The notes under the pieces are model-generated. The model did not search any database. It saw only the letters and a list, made by a program, of their open reading frames with translations, and had not been told where the DNA came from. A stretch of DNA of 43,562 bases from an uncultured Mucilaginibacter sp. (GTDB taxonomy: Bacteria; Bacteroidota; Bacteroidia; Sphingobacteriales; Sphingobacteriaceae): positions 1-43,562 of the forward strand of contig CAIWRU010000130.1 in the NCBI GenBank assembly GCA_903915155.1, in the 5' to 3' direction. Shown here one piece after another: positions 35,488-43,562 of the stretch. Position 1 is the first letter of the stretch. Each line of letters opens with the position of its first letter. A program made the position numbers and the translations under genes.

Positions 35488-35593
35488 AAGTCAAAAGTAA
35501 AAATTCAAAAGCCAAAAAATCGCTTTATATTGTAAATTACTTTATATATCTGCAGCGAACAAAAAATAGCTTTTGAATTTTTACTTTTGACTT
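35488..35593. repeat. Foldback with perfect 25-bp arms and outward TAnnTTTG boxes
   Basis: The arms (35488-35512 and 35569-35593) are perfect 25-bp inverted repeats made of AAGTCAAAAGTAAAAATTC-type sequence. They enclose a 56-nt centre. The element occupies almost the whole 122-bp gap between divergent holA and the HsdR_N-type gene. Each arm holds the promoter-like box TACTTTTG pointing outward: 35492-35499 on the minus strand toward holA and 35582-35589 on the plus strand toward the other gene. No -33 TTTG at standard spacing was found. Confidence 0.85.
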
Positions 35594-35606
35594 TTGAATT
35601 TCATCA

Positions 35607-36065
35607 ATGGATCTGCTGCAACCGCTTAACCTTCCCCCATACCCTTTTAAAATAAGCGACGATAATGGCCAGCTTACGCTGTTTGATGAAATACGAAAAA
35701 AGCATTTAATAATTACCCCCGAAGAATGGGTGCGGCAGCATTTTGTACAATACCTCATCAACCAAAAAAAATATCCGAAAACACTTATAAAACTTGAAGG
35801 CGGCCTGCGGTTGCATGGCATGGCCAAACGAACAGACATTGTGGTGTTTAACAACGCGGGCGATAAAATATTAATGATAGAATGCAAGGCGCCAGCAGTT
35901 GCAATAAACCAAAAAGTATTTGACCAAATAGCGCGTTATAACATGACGCACAAGATAGCGTTACTTGCCGTAAGCAACGGTTTGCAGCATTATTATTGCC
36001 GGATAGATTTTGAGAACCAGGCCTATAAATTTATACCTGAGTTGCCTACGTATGACCAGTTGTAG
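35607..36065 (+). CDS. HsdR N-terminal-like nuclease-fold protein
   Basis: The 152-residue protein resembles the type I restriction enzyme R protein N-terminal domain (HSDR_N_2), found alone in many Bacteroidota. A PD-(D/E)XK-like core is visible: a glutamate in KLEGGLRLHG, the Asp in AKRTDIVVF and the ECK motif in LMIECKAPAVAINQ. It ends with QIARYNMTHKIALLAVSNGL and a short C-terminal tail. No methylase or specificity subunit is adjacent, so it is not part of a complete type I system here; its role is unknown. Its stop lies 3 bp from the stop of the convergent kinase gene. Confidence 0.85.
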   Translation: MDLLQPLNLPPYPFKISDDNGQLTLFDEIRKKHLIITPEEWVRQHFVQYLINQKKYPKTLIKLEGGLRLHGMAKRTDIVVFNNAGDKILMIECKAPAVAINQKVFDQIARYNMTHKIALLAVSNGLQHYYCRIDFENQAYKFIPELPTYDQL

Positions 36066-36068
36066 CTG

Positions 36069-37868
36069 CTATGCCAGCATCACAAGGTTCTGAATTTTTT
36101 GCAGCAGGTCTTCGGGTTTGAATGGTTTTGATACATAATCATTCATACCCGAGTTGAATACGCGCTCGCGTATATCAAAAAGTGCCGACGCGGTTAAAGC
36201 GATGATAGGGATATTCGCTTTTTTGGTATCGGGCATTTTGCGTATTTCCATAGCCGCGTCAAACCCGTTCAAGACAGGCATTTGCAGGTCCATCAATATA
36301 ATATCGAAATTGCCATATTGCATCATTTGTATAGCGCTTTCGCCGTTTTCGGCAATTGTAGGCGTCATGTTCCATTTGGAGAACAGTTTCTTCATCAGCA
36401 TAACGTTAACCATGTTATCCTCGGCAATAAGTACACGTAGGCTGCTTAAGCTATTTTTGGCCTTAATAGCAGGTTCGGCTTCAGCCTCCAGCGCATGCGT
36501 TTCGGTGGATACCGGGAATTCCATGGTAAACGAGAATTCCGAACCCTGGTCAATTTTACTATGCACATCCATTTTAAGACCCTGCAACTCAAGCAGGCGT
36601 TTAACAATAGCCAGGCCTAAACCAGTACCACCATATTGGCGTGTAGAGGTGATAGATTCCTGTGCAAAAGGCTCAAATATGGTATCAAGATTATCGGGGG
36701 CAATGCCAATGCCTGTATCCTTAACCGAGAAATTTACAGTTATGGTATTATGCCGGTCTTCAACACAAGCAACTTTAATCCAAATATTACCTTGTTTGGT
36801 AAATTTTATAGCGTTACTAACCAGGTTAAAGACAATTTGGGATATGCGCGTGGGGTCGCCGAATAAAACCTTTTCGTTAAGCGCACTATCAATATCCAGA
36901 CTAAAAGTCAATGCCTTTTCTTTAGCCTTTATTTTTTGGGCGCCGCAAACATTCTGCATCAGCTCTACTAAATTAAAGCTGGTGTTTTCAAATACTACCC
37001 TACCCGATTCAATCTTGTTAAAATCAAGCACATCATTTACGATTGCCAATAAATTAGATGCTGAGAATTTTAATATCTCAAGGTTCTCCTTCTGATCGTT
37101 CCTTGGGCTGCTCATTAACAGCAGGTTACTCATGCCTATTACCGCGTTTAACGGCGTACGTACCTCGTGCGACATGGTGGCTAAAAACTCCGATTTTGCC
37201 TGCGATGATTTCTCGGCCTTTTCAATGGCATTTTCAAGCTTAATATTTAAATCGCCGCGCTCATCGCTGGTTCTTTTAAGCTGCTTTATATTTTTATAAA
37301 ATGCGTTTGAGAAATGCCCGTGTATATACATCAGCAACAAAAAATTTGCAAATATGGCGATGATAATGGTCGACTGATCAACCTGCTCAGGTTTCAGATC
37401 GATAACATAAGGGTGGTTATATTGCAGCGTAAGAAACACCAGTACTACACCCAGGTTAATTATGGAATAAAACAACCCGTAGGCCTGCCCAAGCATATAA
37501 AAGCTGAAAATGATTACCAGTATAACCATTTGAACGGTAATGATATTTACCGTTTGAAAAATAAGATAAACATCGCCTAAATTAACAATCGTGGCCAAAA
37601 CAAGCAGCCCGTGCGATATAAACTTCCAGCGTGGTTTGAAGGTAAGCAGTTTAAAAAACATGGCCGATGCTATAAGTAATGCACTGGCCATAATAGTAAG
37701 TATGGGCTGATCCTGGTAGTAAAGATTGCTGAGCAATGCTGCTATGGCAAAAAACACCAGTACTAAACCATAATACAATAAACGGATACGGGCTTGGTCC
37801 AGGATGGATTGGTCATCAGACAGTACTTTATTTATTGAAAGGTTAAAAAAACCTGCCTTATTCGTCAT
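36069..37868 (-). CDS. Hybrid sensor histidine kinase with C-terminal receiver
   Basis: The 599-residue inner-membrane signalling protein has about six membrane helices in residues 30-190 and no large periplasmic sensor domain. A coiled linker leads to the HisKA domain with phospho-acceptor H234 in [20 protein letters not shown]. The ATPase domain follows with [14 protein letters not shown] (N box), [20 protein letters not shown] (G1/F boxes) and [17 protein letters not shown] (G2). The receiver domain (about 480-597) carries the acceptor Asp527 in [17 protein letters not shown]. No partner regulator or HPt protein is adjacent, so its target is unknown. Membrane-embedded sensing or sensing of lipid state is possible but speculative. 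Confidence 0.93.
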   Translation of the reverse strand: MTNKAGFFNLSINKVLSDDQSILDQARIRLLYYGLVLVFFAIAALLSNLYYQDQPILTIMASALLIASAMFFKLLTFKPRWKFISHGLLVLATIVNLGDVYLIFQTVNIITVQMVILVIIFSFYMLGQAYGLFYSIINLGVVLVFLTLQYNHPYVIDLKPEQVDQSTIIIAIFANFLLLMYIHGHFSNAFYKNIKQLKRTSDERGDLNIKLENAIEKAEKSSQAKSEFLATMSHEVRTPLNAVIGMSNLLLMSSPRNDQKENLEILKFSASNLLAIVNDVLDFNKIESGRVVFENTSFNLVELMQNVCGAQKIKAKEKALTFSLDIDSALNEKVLFGDPTRISQIVFNLVSNAIKFTKQGNIWIKVACVEDRHNTITVNFSVKDTGIGIAPDNLDTIFEPFAQESITSTRQYGGTGLGLAIVKRLLELQGLKMDVHSKIDQGSEFSFTMEFPVSTETHALEAEAEPAIKAKNSLSSLRVLIAEDNMVNVMLMKKLFSKWNMTPTIAENGESAIQMMQYGNFDIILMDLQMPVLNGFDAAMEIRKMPDTKKANIPIIALTASALFDIRERVFNSGMNDYVSKPFKPEDLLQKIQNLVMLA

Positions 37869-37979
37869 TCCTGGTTGTGTAATTGGTAATCTGTATTTGT
37901 TAAATATCGTTTATAACACGTACCGAATAATATTCAATATTTGTTAATAAATCATATATTCTTAAATACTGATTTGCAA

Positions 37980-40733
37980 TTAGCAAGCCAAAGTAGATAA
38001 GTTGTCTTCTAGTATCTTTAATTTGGCCTCGGCATCGGCCTTTTTGTTTAACTCATTCTCAATAATTTCGGGTTTTGCATTGCTCATAAAGCGCTCATTT
38101 GTAAGCTTTGCGTTAACCGATTTTAAAAATCCGTCGAGATATTCCTTCTCTTTTCTCAATCGTTCGCATTCAACAGCGGGGTCGATGGTTTCAGCCAGCG
38201 GTATATAAAACTCATCCGTATGCACCGTAAAGTTAATGGCACCGCTTATTTTATCATCAGTAACGCTTAAACTGCTTACGTTTCCAAGCTTGGTAATTAA
38301 GGCTTCGTACACCTTATAGTTTTGACCTGCGGCGTTTTTTATAAACAGATCTAATATTTCTTTCGGAGAAATTTGTTTTGTATTGCGAATGTTACGGATT
38401 TGTGAAATTAACTGTTTTACGTTCTCCACATCCGTTAATAATCGGGCATTAATTTCCCCATTAATTGGCAGTTGGGCAACAATGCAGCAATCGGTTACAC
38501 TACGCTCTCCAAACAATTCATCATGCCATAATTCTTCGGTAATGAACGGGGTGAACGGGTGAAGTATTTTCAATATATTTCCAAAATATTCCACGGTTTT
38601 GAGGTATGTAGCCCGGTCTATGGGTTTTTGATAGGCAGGCTTTATCATCTCCAAATACCAGGCGCAGAAGTCGTCCCAAACCAGTTTATAAGTGGCCATT
38701 AGGGCTTCTGATAAACGGTATTGTTTAAAGTTATCTTCTATCTCAATTAAGGCCTGGCTAAACCTGCTCTCGAACCAGTCGATTGCTACCTGGTTGGGGT
38801 TGGCAAGGGTGTCATCCACCTCCCAGCCTTTCACCAATTTAAAGGCGTTCCATATTTTATTGGTAAAGTTGCGGCCCTGCTCGCAATAGCTTTCGTCAAA
38901 CATCAGGTCGTTACCAGCGGGCGAGCAAAGCAACATCCCTACTCTAACACCATCCGCGCCAAATTTTTCGATCAGTTCAATCGGATCGGGAGAATTACCA
39001 AGCGATTTCGACATTTTGCGACCCAGCTTATCGCGAACGATGCCTGTAAGGTAAACATTCCTGAAAGGCAGGTCGTTTTTAAACTCGTGACCGGCCATTA
39101 TCATTCGTGCCACCCAAAAAAATAATATCTCGGGTGCGGTAACCAGGTCGTTGGTTGGGTAATAGTAGTTGATATCAGCATTATCCGGGTCTTTGAATCC
39201 ATCGAATACCGATATGGGCCAAAGCCATGATGAAAACCAGGTATCAAGCACATCTTCATCCTGGTGAAGTTGTTCTTCAACAAGGCGTCTGGCTGTTGCT
39301 TCATTGAATACCCTTTTATTTACCAATGGAACAAAGTGTTCAATTGCTTCTTCTCTTGTCTTACATATACAAAAACGCTCTATCGGATCAAGATGTATCA
39401 ATATTTCACCTGTCGGCTCAACTATAGAGAAATCGGGGAAAATATACCAGGCCGGTATCTGCTGCCCCCACCATAGTTGGCGACTGATAGTCCAATCGTG
39501 AACATTTTCCATCCAGTGTTTGTAGGTATTGATGAACTTGTCAGGAATAAGCTTTATATCGCCATTCAAAACATAATCCAGCGCAGGTTTAGCCATTTCC
39601 TCCATCTTGCAAAACCATTGCATAGATAATTTTGGCTCGATAACCGCATCTGTACGTTCGGAGAAGCCTATTTGAGATTTGTATTCTTCAACTTTTTCCA
39701 GCGCGCCTGCTTCTTCCAATAACGGAACTATCTTTTTACGTGCTGCAAAACGGTCCTCGCCCACTAATATCTGCGCCTTTTCGTTCAGCGTTCCATCATC
39801 GTTCAAAATATCAATAACAGGCAGGTTGTGCTTTATGCCTAACTCATAGTCATTTAGATCGTGTGCAGGTGTTACTTTTAAACAACCCGTACCAAAATCC
39901 ATGGTAACGTAATCATCAAGTATAACAGGTATTTCACGGCCAATTAACGGGATAAGCACTTTTTTGCCATGCAAATGCAAATACCGCTCGTCATTTGGAT
40001 TGATACAGATAGCTGCATCAGCCATAATGGTTTCGGGACGGGTTGTAGCTATTGTCAAGTAGCTAGTAGCTAGTATCAAGTCGCTAGATTTTTGTGCTTC
40101 GTCTTGATACTTGCTACTCGATACTTGATACTTAATATAGTAAAGCTTCTGATTAACCTCTTTCCTGATAACCTCCTCATCGCTTACCGCAGTTTTACCT
40201 TGCGGGTCCCAATTCACCATGCGTACACCGCGATAGATGAGGCCCTTTTTATGCAGGTGGATGAAAGTGTCGATAACCGCTTCGCTCAGGTCATCATCCA
40301 TGGTAAAACGGGTGCGGTCCCAATCGCATGAGGCACCTAACTTTTTAAGTTGATCTAATATAATGCCGCCGTATTTTTCCTTCCATTCCCAGGCGTAGGC
40401 CAAAAACTCTTCGCGGGTAAGGTCTTTTTTAGCTATACCGCGTTCCTTAAGCATGGCAACCACCTTTGCCTCGGTAGCGATACTGGCGTGGTCGGTTCCC
40501 GGTACCCAGCAGGCATTTTTACCCTGCATGCGGGCGCGGCGGATGAGCACATCCTGTATGGTATTATTCAGCATATGGCCCATGTGCAAAACGCCGGTAA
40601 CATTTGGTGGTGGCATCACAATGGTATAAGGCTCGCGCCCATCGGGCACCGACTTAAAAAACTTGTGCTGTAACCAATAGCTGTACCATTTATCCTCTGC
40701 GTCTTTGGGCTGATATGTTTTAGAAATACTCAT
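37980..40733 (-). CDS. valS: Valyl-tRNA synthetase with in-frame foldback insertion
   Basis: The 917-residue class I synthetase charges tRNA-Val. It has the HIGH-type motif HMGH (residues 50-53) in PPPNVTGVLHMGH, the editing motif ATTRPETIM, the KMSKS motif (573-577) and a C-terminal coiled coil. At about residues 203-226, just before TTRPET in the CP1 editing domain, the sequence has an extra stretch (SSSKYQDEAQKSSDLILATS) where family members have only a short link between KLYYIKY and LTIATTRPET. This stretch is encoded by the foldback at 40057-40126. The frame is intact and all motifs are present, so the enzyme is probably functional. The ATG at 40733 is preferred over TTG at 40742. TATTTTTG (40740-40747, minus strand) ends 6 nt upstream. 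Confidence 0.95.
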   Translation of the reverse strand: MSISKTYQPKDAEDKWYSYWLQHKFFKSVPDGREPYTIVMPPPNVTGVLHMGHMLNNTIQDVLIRRARMQGKNACWVPGTDHASIATEAKVVAMLKERGIAKKDLTREEFLAYAWEWKEKYGGIILDQLKKLGASCDWDRTRFTMDDDLSEAVIDTFIHLHKKGLIYRGVRMVNWDPQGKTAVSDEEVIRKEVNQKLYYIKYQVSSSKYQDEAQKSSDLILATSYLTIATTRPETIMADAAICINPNDERYLHLHGKKVLIPLIGREIPVILDDYVTMDFGTGCLKVTPAHDLNDYELGIKHNLPVIDILNDDGTLNEKAQILVGEDRFAARKKIVPLLEEAGALEKVEEYKSQIGFSERTDAVIEPKLSMQWFCKMEEMAKPALDYVLNGDIKLIPDKFINTYKHWMENVHDWTISRQLWWGQQIPAWYIFPDFSIVEPTGEILIHLDPIERFCICKTREEAIEHFVPLVNKRVFNEATARRLVEEQLHQDEDVLDTWFSSWLWPISVFDGFKDPDNADINYYYPTNDLVTAPEILFFWVARMIMAGHEFKNDLPFRNVYLTGIVRDKLGRKMSKSLGNSPDPIELIEKFGADGVRVGMLLCSPAGNDLMFDESYCEQGRNFTNKIWNAFKLVKGWEVDDTLANPNQVAIDWFESRFSQALIEIEDNFKQYRLSEALMATYKLVWDDFCAWYLEMIKPAYQKPIDRATYLKTVEYFGNILKILHPFTPFITEELWHDELFGERSVTDCCIVAQLPINGEINARLLTDVENVKQLISQIRNIRNTKQISPKEILDLFIKNAAGQNYKVYEALITKLGNVSSLSVTDDKISGAINFTVHTDEFYIPLAETIDPAVECERLRKEKEYLDGFLKSVNAKLTNERFMSNAKPEIIENELNKKADAEAKLKILEDNLSTLAC
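40057..40126. repeat. Foldback repeat inserted in frame within valS
   Basis: AAGTAGCTAGTAGC... (40057-40080) and CTTGATACTTGCTACTCG... (40103-40126) are 24-nt arms that match at 21 positions as inverted repeats, with a 22-nt centre. Short units such as AAGTATC and TAGC recur inside the arms. The sequence style is that of intergenic foldbacks, not of valS coding DNA, yet the frame stays open across it. Confidence 0.8.
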
Positions 40734-40739
40734 AGTTTG

Positions 40740-40747
40740 CAAAAATA
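40740..40747 (-). promoter_or_regulatory. TAnnTTTG promoter box of valS
   Basis: TATTTTTG on the minus strand matches exactly and ends 6 nt before the valS ATG at 40733, predicting a very short or absent leader. Confidence 0.5.
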
Positions 40748-40752
40748 AATAA

Positions 40753-40890
40753 TTAGTTCATAGTTGATGGTTCATGGTTCATAGTAATTATCAAATTGTT
40801 CGTGGTTGATGGTTTATGGTTCTTGATGAATAGGGTAAAATAACTGAACCCGCTTTTACTATGATCTATCAACTATTATCCATGAACTAA
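40753..40890. repeat. Imperfect foldback of TTCATAGTTGATGG-type units
   Basis: A left arm of about 35 nt (40753-40787, units of TTCATAG, TTGATGG, TTCATGG) is an imperfect inverted copy of the right arm (40856-40890), which ends CCATGAACTAA. Similar units recur between the arms (around 40801-40825). The element makes up most of the first 160 bases of the gap; from 40891 to 41111 I see only AT-rich sequence and a possible TACCTTTA box at 41081 for the next gene. Confidence 0.6.
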
Positions 40891-41111
40891 AGCATCTGCA
40901 ACAATATTTTTACAAACCGGGTGTTTAATTACTATACGATCTCATATTAGTTATGAAAACAGCTCCGCTAAAACATTTTTTACACTATTTAATGAAACGG
41001 TCGGGCTTAAATCTCTTCATCAACTGGCTCAACCGGTAACGGTACGATACGCCATTCCCCCCGTGTTAGCGATAATTTATTACCTTTAATTTTTAATTTG
41101 ATCTCATAATT

Positions 41112-43184
41112 ATGAAAGTAAAGTACTTTAATTTGGTGCTTGCCGGTGCATTATGTATTTCGGTAAGTGCTTTTGCTATTGATGGTAAAAAAACCAAACC
41201 TCATCACTCAGAAAAACCTTCGCATCCGCAAAAATTTATCGACCCGGCAAATATGGATACCTCCATTAAGCCCGGTGATGATTTTTATGATTATGCCAAC
41301 GGCACCTGGATAAAGACCAACCCTATCCCCGCAAAAAATACACGCTGGGGCAGTTTTGACATTATTCATCAGGATAATACAGATAAACTCTTAAAGCTTT
41401 TAACTGAAGTTAGCGCTACTCCCGGCCAGCCTAAAGGCAGCCTAAAACAACGTGTTGGCGACCTTTACGCCAGTGGGATGGATAGCACAGCTATTGAAAA
41501 ACTGGGCTATACGCCAATAGTACCTGACTTGAAAAGGGTGGATAAGATAAGTGACCTTAACGGTGTAATAACCGAAATGATGTACCAACGCACGGTTGGC
41601 GAAGGCAGCCCTTTGTTCAGGTTTGGTGTTGGGCAGGATGATAAGCATCCGAATGTGAACATAGTTGGTTTTGACCAGGGTGGCACCAGTTTGCCTGACC
41701 GTGACTATTACCTGAAAAGCGATGCGAGAACCAAAAAGATTCAGGATGCTTATAAAACCTATATCGTTACCCTGTTTACTTTAACCGGAACCAGTGCCGG
41801 TGATGCCGCTAAAAACGCTGAAACTATATTCAACCTTGAAACCGTGTTGGCAAAAGCACAATTGAGCCGTGTTGTATTGCGCGACCCTAATATTACTTAC
41901 AACAAACTTTCAGTAAAGGACTTTAGCGCCACTACTCCACACCTGGATTGGGCGCAATTACTCACTGTGCTTAAGGCCGGCGGACAGGATACTGTTTTGG
42001 TAGGCGAACCATCATTTTTTAAAACTGCGGATAGCTTATTGGCGGCCGCACCTGTTGCCGATTGGAAAGTATATTTAAAATGGAGCGTATTAAAAGGTTC
42101 AGCAGGTTCATTAAGTTCGGCATTTGTTGACGCCAGCTTTAAATTTAGCCAGGCACTTAGCGGACAAAAGGTTATGGCGCCGCGTACCGAGCGTATGTCG
42201 GGCCTGGTTGATGGCAGCTTGGGCGAGTTATTAGGCCAGCTTTACGTTGAAAAATACTTTACCCCGGCAGCTAAACAATACATGTTAAACCTGGTGAATA
42301 ACCTAAAAAGCACGCTCGGCGACCGTATACAGCGCCTTGACTGGATGAGCCCGGAAACAAAGACCCGCGCACTGAAAAAGCTGGCCGCCTTTACCGTAAA
42401 AATAGGCTACCCTGATCATTGGCAAACTTATGACGGCATAGTGATAGACCGTGGCAATTACGTTGGCAATTTAAGGTCGGTAGCTGCATGGCGTTATAAT
42501 TATAACGTTAGCCAGTTAGGCAAACCGGTTGACAAAACCCGCTGGAACATGTCGCCGCCAACAGTTAATGCTTATTACAACCCCGGCAATAACGAGATCG
42601 TGTTCCCGGCAGGCATATTGCAGTTCCCTTTCTTTGATTTTGATGCGGACGATGCTGTAAACTATGGTGGCATTGGCGCTGTTATAGGCCACGAAATGAC
42701 CCATGGTTTTGATGACAGCGGCCGCCAATACGATGCCGACGGTACCCTGCGCGACTGGTGGACCAAAGACGATGCTGATAAATTTAAAGTGCGCGCCAAC
42801 CAGGTTGTAGACCAGTACAATGCATTTACAATGCTGGATACCATTCACGTAAACGGCAAACTTACCCTTGGCGAAAACCTGGCCGACCTTGGCGGTATAA
42901 ACATTGCTTACGAAGCCTATAAAAAAACAAAAGAGGGACAATCGAACAAAAAAATCGACGGCTTTACCGGCGACCAGCGTTTCTTTTTATCGTGGGCACA
43001 GGTTTGGCGCGGCGAAAAACGTACCGAGTCGATTGCCCAAAGCATAATGACCGACCCGCATTCCCCTGAAAAATACCGTTGCAACGCACCTATCAGCAAC
43101 ATGGATGCATGGTATGCCGCGTTCAATATACAACCCGGCGATAAGAACTATAAAAAGCCTGAAGATAGGATAAAGGTTTGGTAA
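41112..43184 (+). CDS. M13 family zinc metallopeptidase (neprilysin/PepO-like)
   Basis: The 690-residue exported peptidase has a signal peptide (MKVKYFNLVLAGALCISVSA) and then the M13 opening IDPANMDTSIKPGDDFYDYA plus NGTWIKTNPIPA. The zinc site is HEMTH (H527, E528, H531) in IGHEMTHGFDDSG, with third ligand E588 in GENLADLGGINIAYEAY. NAYYNPGNNEIVFPAGILQ (the substrate-binding NAYY motif) and CNAPISNMDAWYAAFNI near the end are also typical. It cleaves short peptides in the periplasm or at the surface. Length is normal for the family and the protein is complete. Confidence 0.95.
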   Translation: MKVKYFNLVLAGALCISVSAFAIDGKKTKPHHSEKPSHPQKFIDPANMDTSIKPGDDFYDYANGTWIKTNPIPAKNTRWGSFDIIHQDNTDKLLKLLTEVSATPGQPKGSLKQRVGDLYASGMDSTAIEKLGYTPIVPDLKRVDKISDLNGVITEMMYQRTVGEGSPLFRFGVGQDDKHPNVNIVGFDQGGTSLPDRDYYLKSDARTKKIQDAYKTYIVTLFTLTGTSAGDAAKNAETIFNLETVLAKAQLSRVVLRDPNITYNKLSVKDFSATTPHLDWAQLLTVLKAGGQDTVLVGEPSFFKTADSLLAAAPVADWKVYLKWSVLKGSAGSLSSAFVDASFKFSQALSGQKVMAPRTERMSGLVDGSLGELLGQLYVEKYFTPAAKQYMLNLVNNLKSTLGDRIQRLDWMSPETKTRALKKLAAFTVKIGYPDHWQTYDGIVIDRGNYVGNLRSVAAWRYNYNVSQLGKPVDKTRWNMSPPTVNAYYNPGNNEIVFPAGILQFPFFDFDADDAVNYGGIGAVIGHEMTHGFDDSGRQYDADGTLRDWWTKDDADKFKVRANQVVDQYNAFTMLDTIHVNGKLTLGENLADLGGINIAYEAYKKTKEGQSNKKIDGFTGDQRFFLSWAQVWRGEKRTESIAQSIMTDPHSPEKYRCNAPISNMDAWYAAFNIQPGDKNYKKPEDRIKVW

Positions 43185-43394
43185 ACCTCGCGCCAACCCA
43201 TCTCCAAAAAGTAACGCCCCATAAAAAGACATTTTTGGGGCATTGCTTAAATTATATGGTTAACATAACTTAACATAATTTTGAATTATTTTTACATTAA
43301 AATATTGACTATCAGTTATTTAATAAAAAAATGAGTTAAATCATGTAAACCATGAAATAACGTCCTTCTTGCTTTGTCTCAAAAATATTTTTTT
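43185..43394. other. AT-rich gene-free stretch
   Basis: No ORF is seen. An imperfect hairpin GCCCC...GGGGC (43216-43241) after the M13 gene is a weak terminator candidate. GTTAACATAACTTAAC lies at 43259-43274. Confidence 0.5.
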
Positions 43395-43502
43395 GATTCC
43401 TTCCGGTCCGAAGGACTCCTATGGAGGGAATCGGCAAACGCTTCAATATGTCATATGATGCGCTATTAATCGTGAGCGGGGATTTTAAATACTCTTAATT
43501 AC
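43395..43502 (+). ncRNA. Possible structured RNA or attenuator upstream of a terminator
   Basis: GATTCC (43395-43400) pairs with GGAATC (43427-43432). Between them are two hairpins, CTTC/GAAG around CGGTCC (43400-43413, sharing a base with the outer stem) and CTCC-TAT-GGAG (43416-43426), giving a three-way junction. A terminator follows about 70 nt later, and no ORF lies between. It could be a small RNA, a riboswitch for a gene beyond the window, or another foldback repeat. I do not recognise a known RNA family. Confidence 0.3.
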
Positions 43503-43529
43503 AAGCCTGGATTTTTCCGGGCTTTTTTT
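43503..43529 (+). terminator. Intrinsic terminator near the window end
   Basis: AAGCCTGG pairs with CCGGGCTT (one G-T pair) around an ATTTTT loop and is followed by TTTTT. It is 319 nt beyond the M13 stop, so it may end a separate transcript starting in this gap. Confidence 0.7.
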
Positions 43530-43562
43530 ATATTGGAAAAACCTTAATTTTATTGCTTCACT

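Noticed and set aside
36154-37095. 313-codon open frame on the plus strand
   Set aside because: It lies entirely antisense to the histidine kinase, whose domains are clear; the translation has no recognisable motif.
1-43562. CRISPR array, tRNA, rRNA, integrase or transposase genes
   Set aside because: I found no regularly spaced direct repeats, no tRNA-like cloverleaf and no recombinase motifs on either strand. Short structured RNAs could have been missed by eye.

Overview
The window is a chromosomal segment of a Bacteroidota bacterium, most likely of the family Sphingobacteriaceae and probably close to Mucilaginibacter or Pedobacter. The evidence is a type III glutamine synthetase, a short primary sigma factor without region 1.1, a type IX secretion plug protein, an Oar-like TonB-dependent receptor, many secreted proteins with AQ-type signal cleavage sites, promoters of the TAnnTTTG type, and an almost complete lack of Shine-Dalgarno sequences. 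The genus is an inference; no rRNA or tRNA gene is present to confirm it.

Layout. Positions 1-6300 hold the end of glnN, a secreted GH89 alpha-N-acetylglucosaminidase, a ClC-type chloride channel/transporter with CBS domains, and purM. Positions 6317-9634 hold an Oar-like TonB-dependent receptor split by one in-frame TAA. Positions 9966-14466 are housekeeping: lpdA, a metallo-beta-lactamase-fold hydrolase, rpoD and threonine aldolase. Positions 14513-15992 hold two related secreted proteins; the first is frameshifted by a 17-nt tandem duplication. Positions 16049-20666 hold a BaiN-like flavoprotein divergent from nuoA-nuoB (nuoC does not follow) and an ABC-F ATPase. Positions 20815-27726 hold the T9SS plug protein, a DPP-IV-like peptidase, an acyl-CoA thioesterase with a YfcC-type transporter, and an unknown secreted protein. 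Positions 27833-31174 hold a two-gene operon of secreted glycan-type proteins (CBM9-like and beta-propeller-like), an EVE-domain protein and a histone H1-like Lys/Ala-rich protein. Positions 31518-34142 encode a stand-alone A-T-TE NRPS-like enzyme whose hand-read specificity code resembles glycine codes. Positions 34164-43184 hold a small membrane protein, holA, an HsdR_N-type protein, a hybrid histidine kinase, valS and an M13 metallopeptidase. The last 380 bases hold no gene but contain a possible structured RNA followed by a terminator.

The most unusual features lie outside the standard gene calls. Many intergenic gaps are filled by foldback (inverted-repeat) elements of different sequence families (11358, 15991, 18394, 20675, 22088, 35488, 40753). 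One further foldback lies in frame inside valS, just before the editing-domain motif TTRPET, comparable in concept to Rickettsia palindromic elements. The 35488 element fills the space between two divergent genes and carries an outward-facing TAnnTTTG box in each arm. Several housekeeping genes (purM, nuoA, the ABC-F gene, valS, holA) have a TAnnTTTG box ending only 3-7 nt before the ATG, which predicts leaderless or nearly leaderless transcripts.

All calls come from reading the sequence and from knowledge of protein families; no database search was run. Residue numbers are hand-counted and may be off by one or two.
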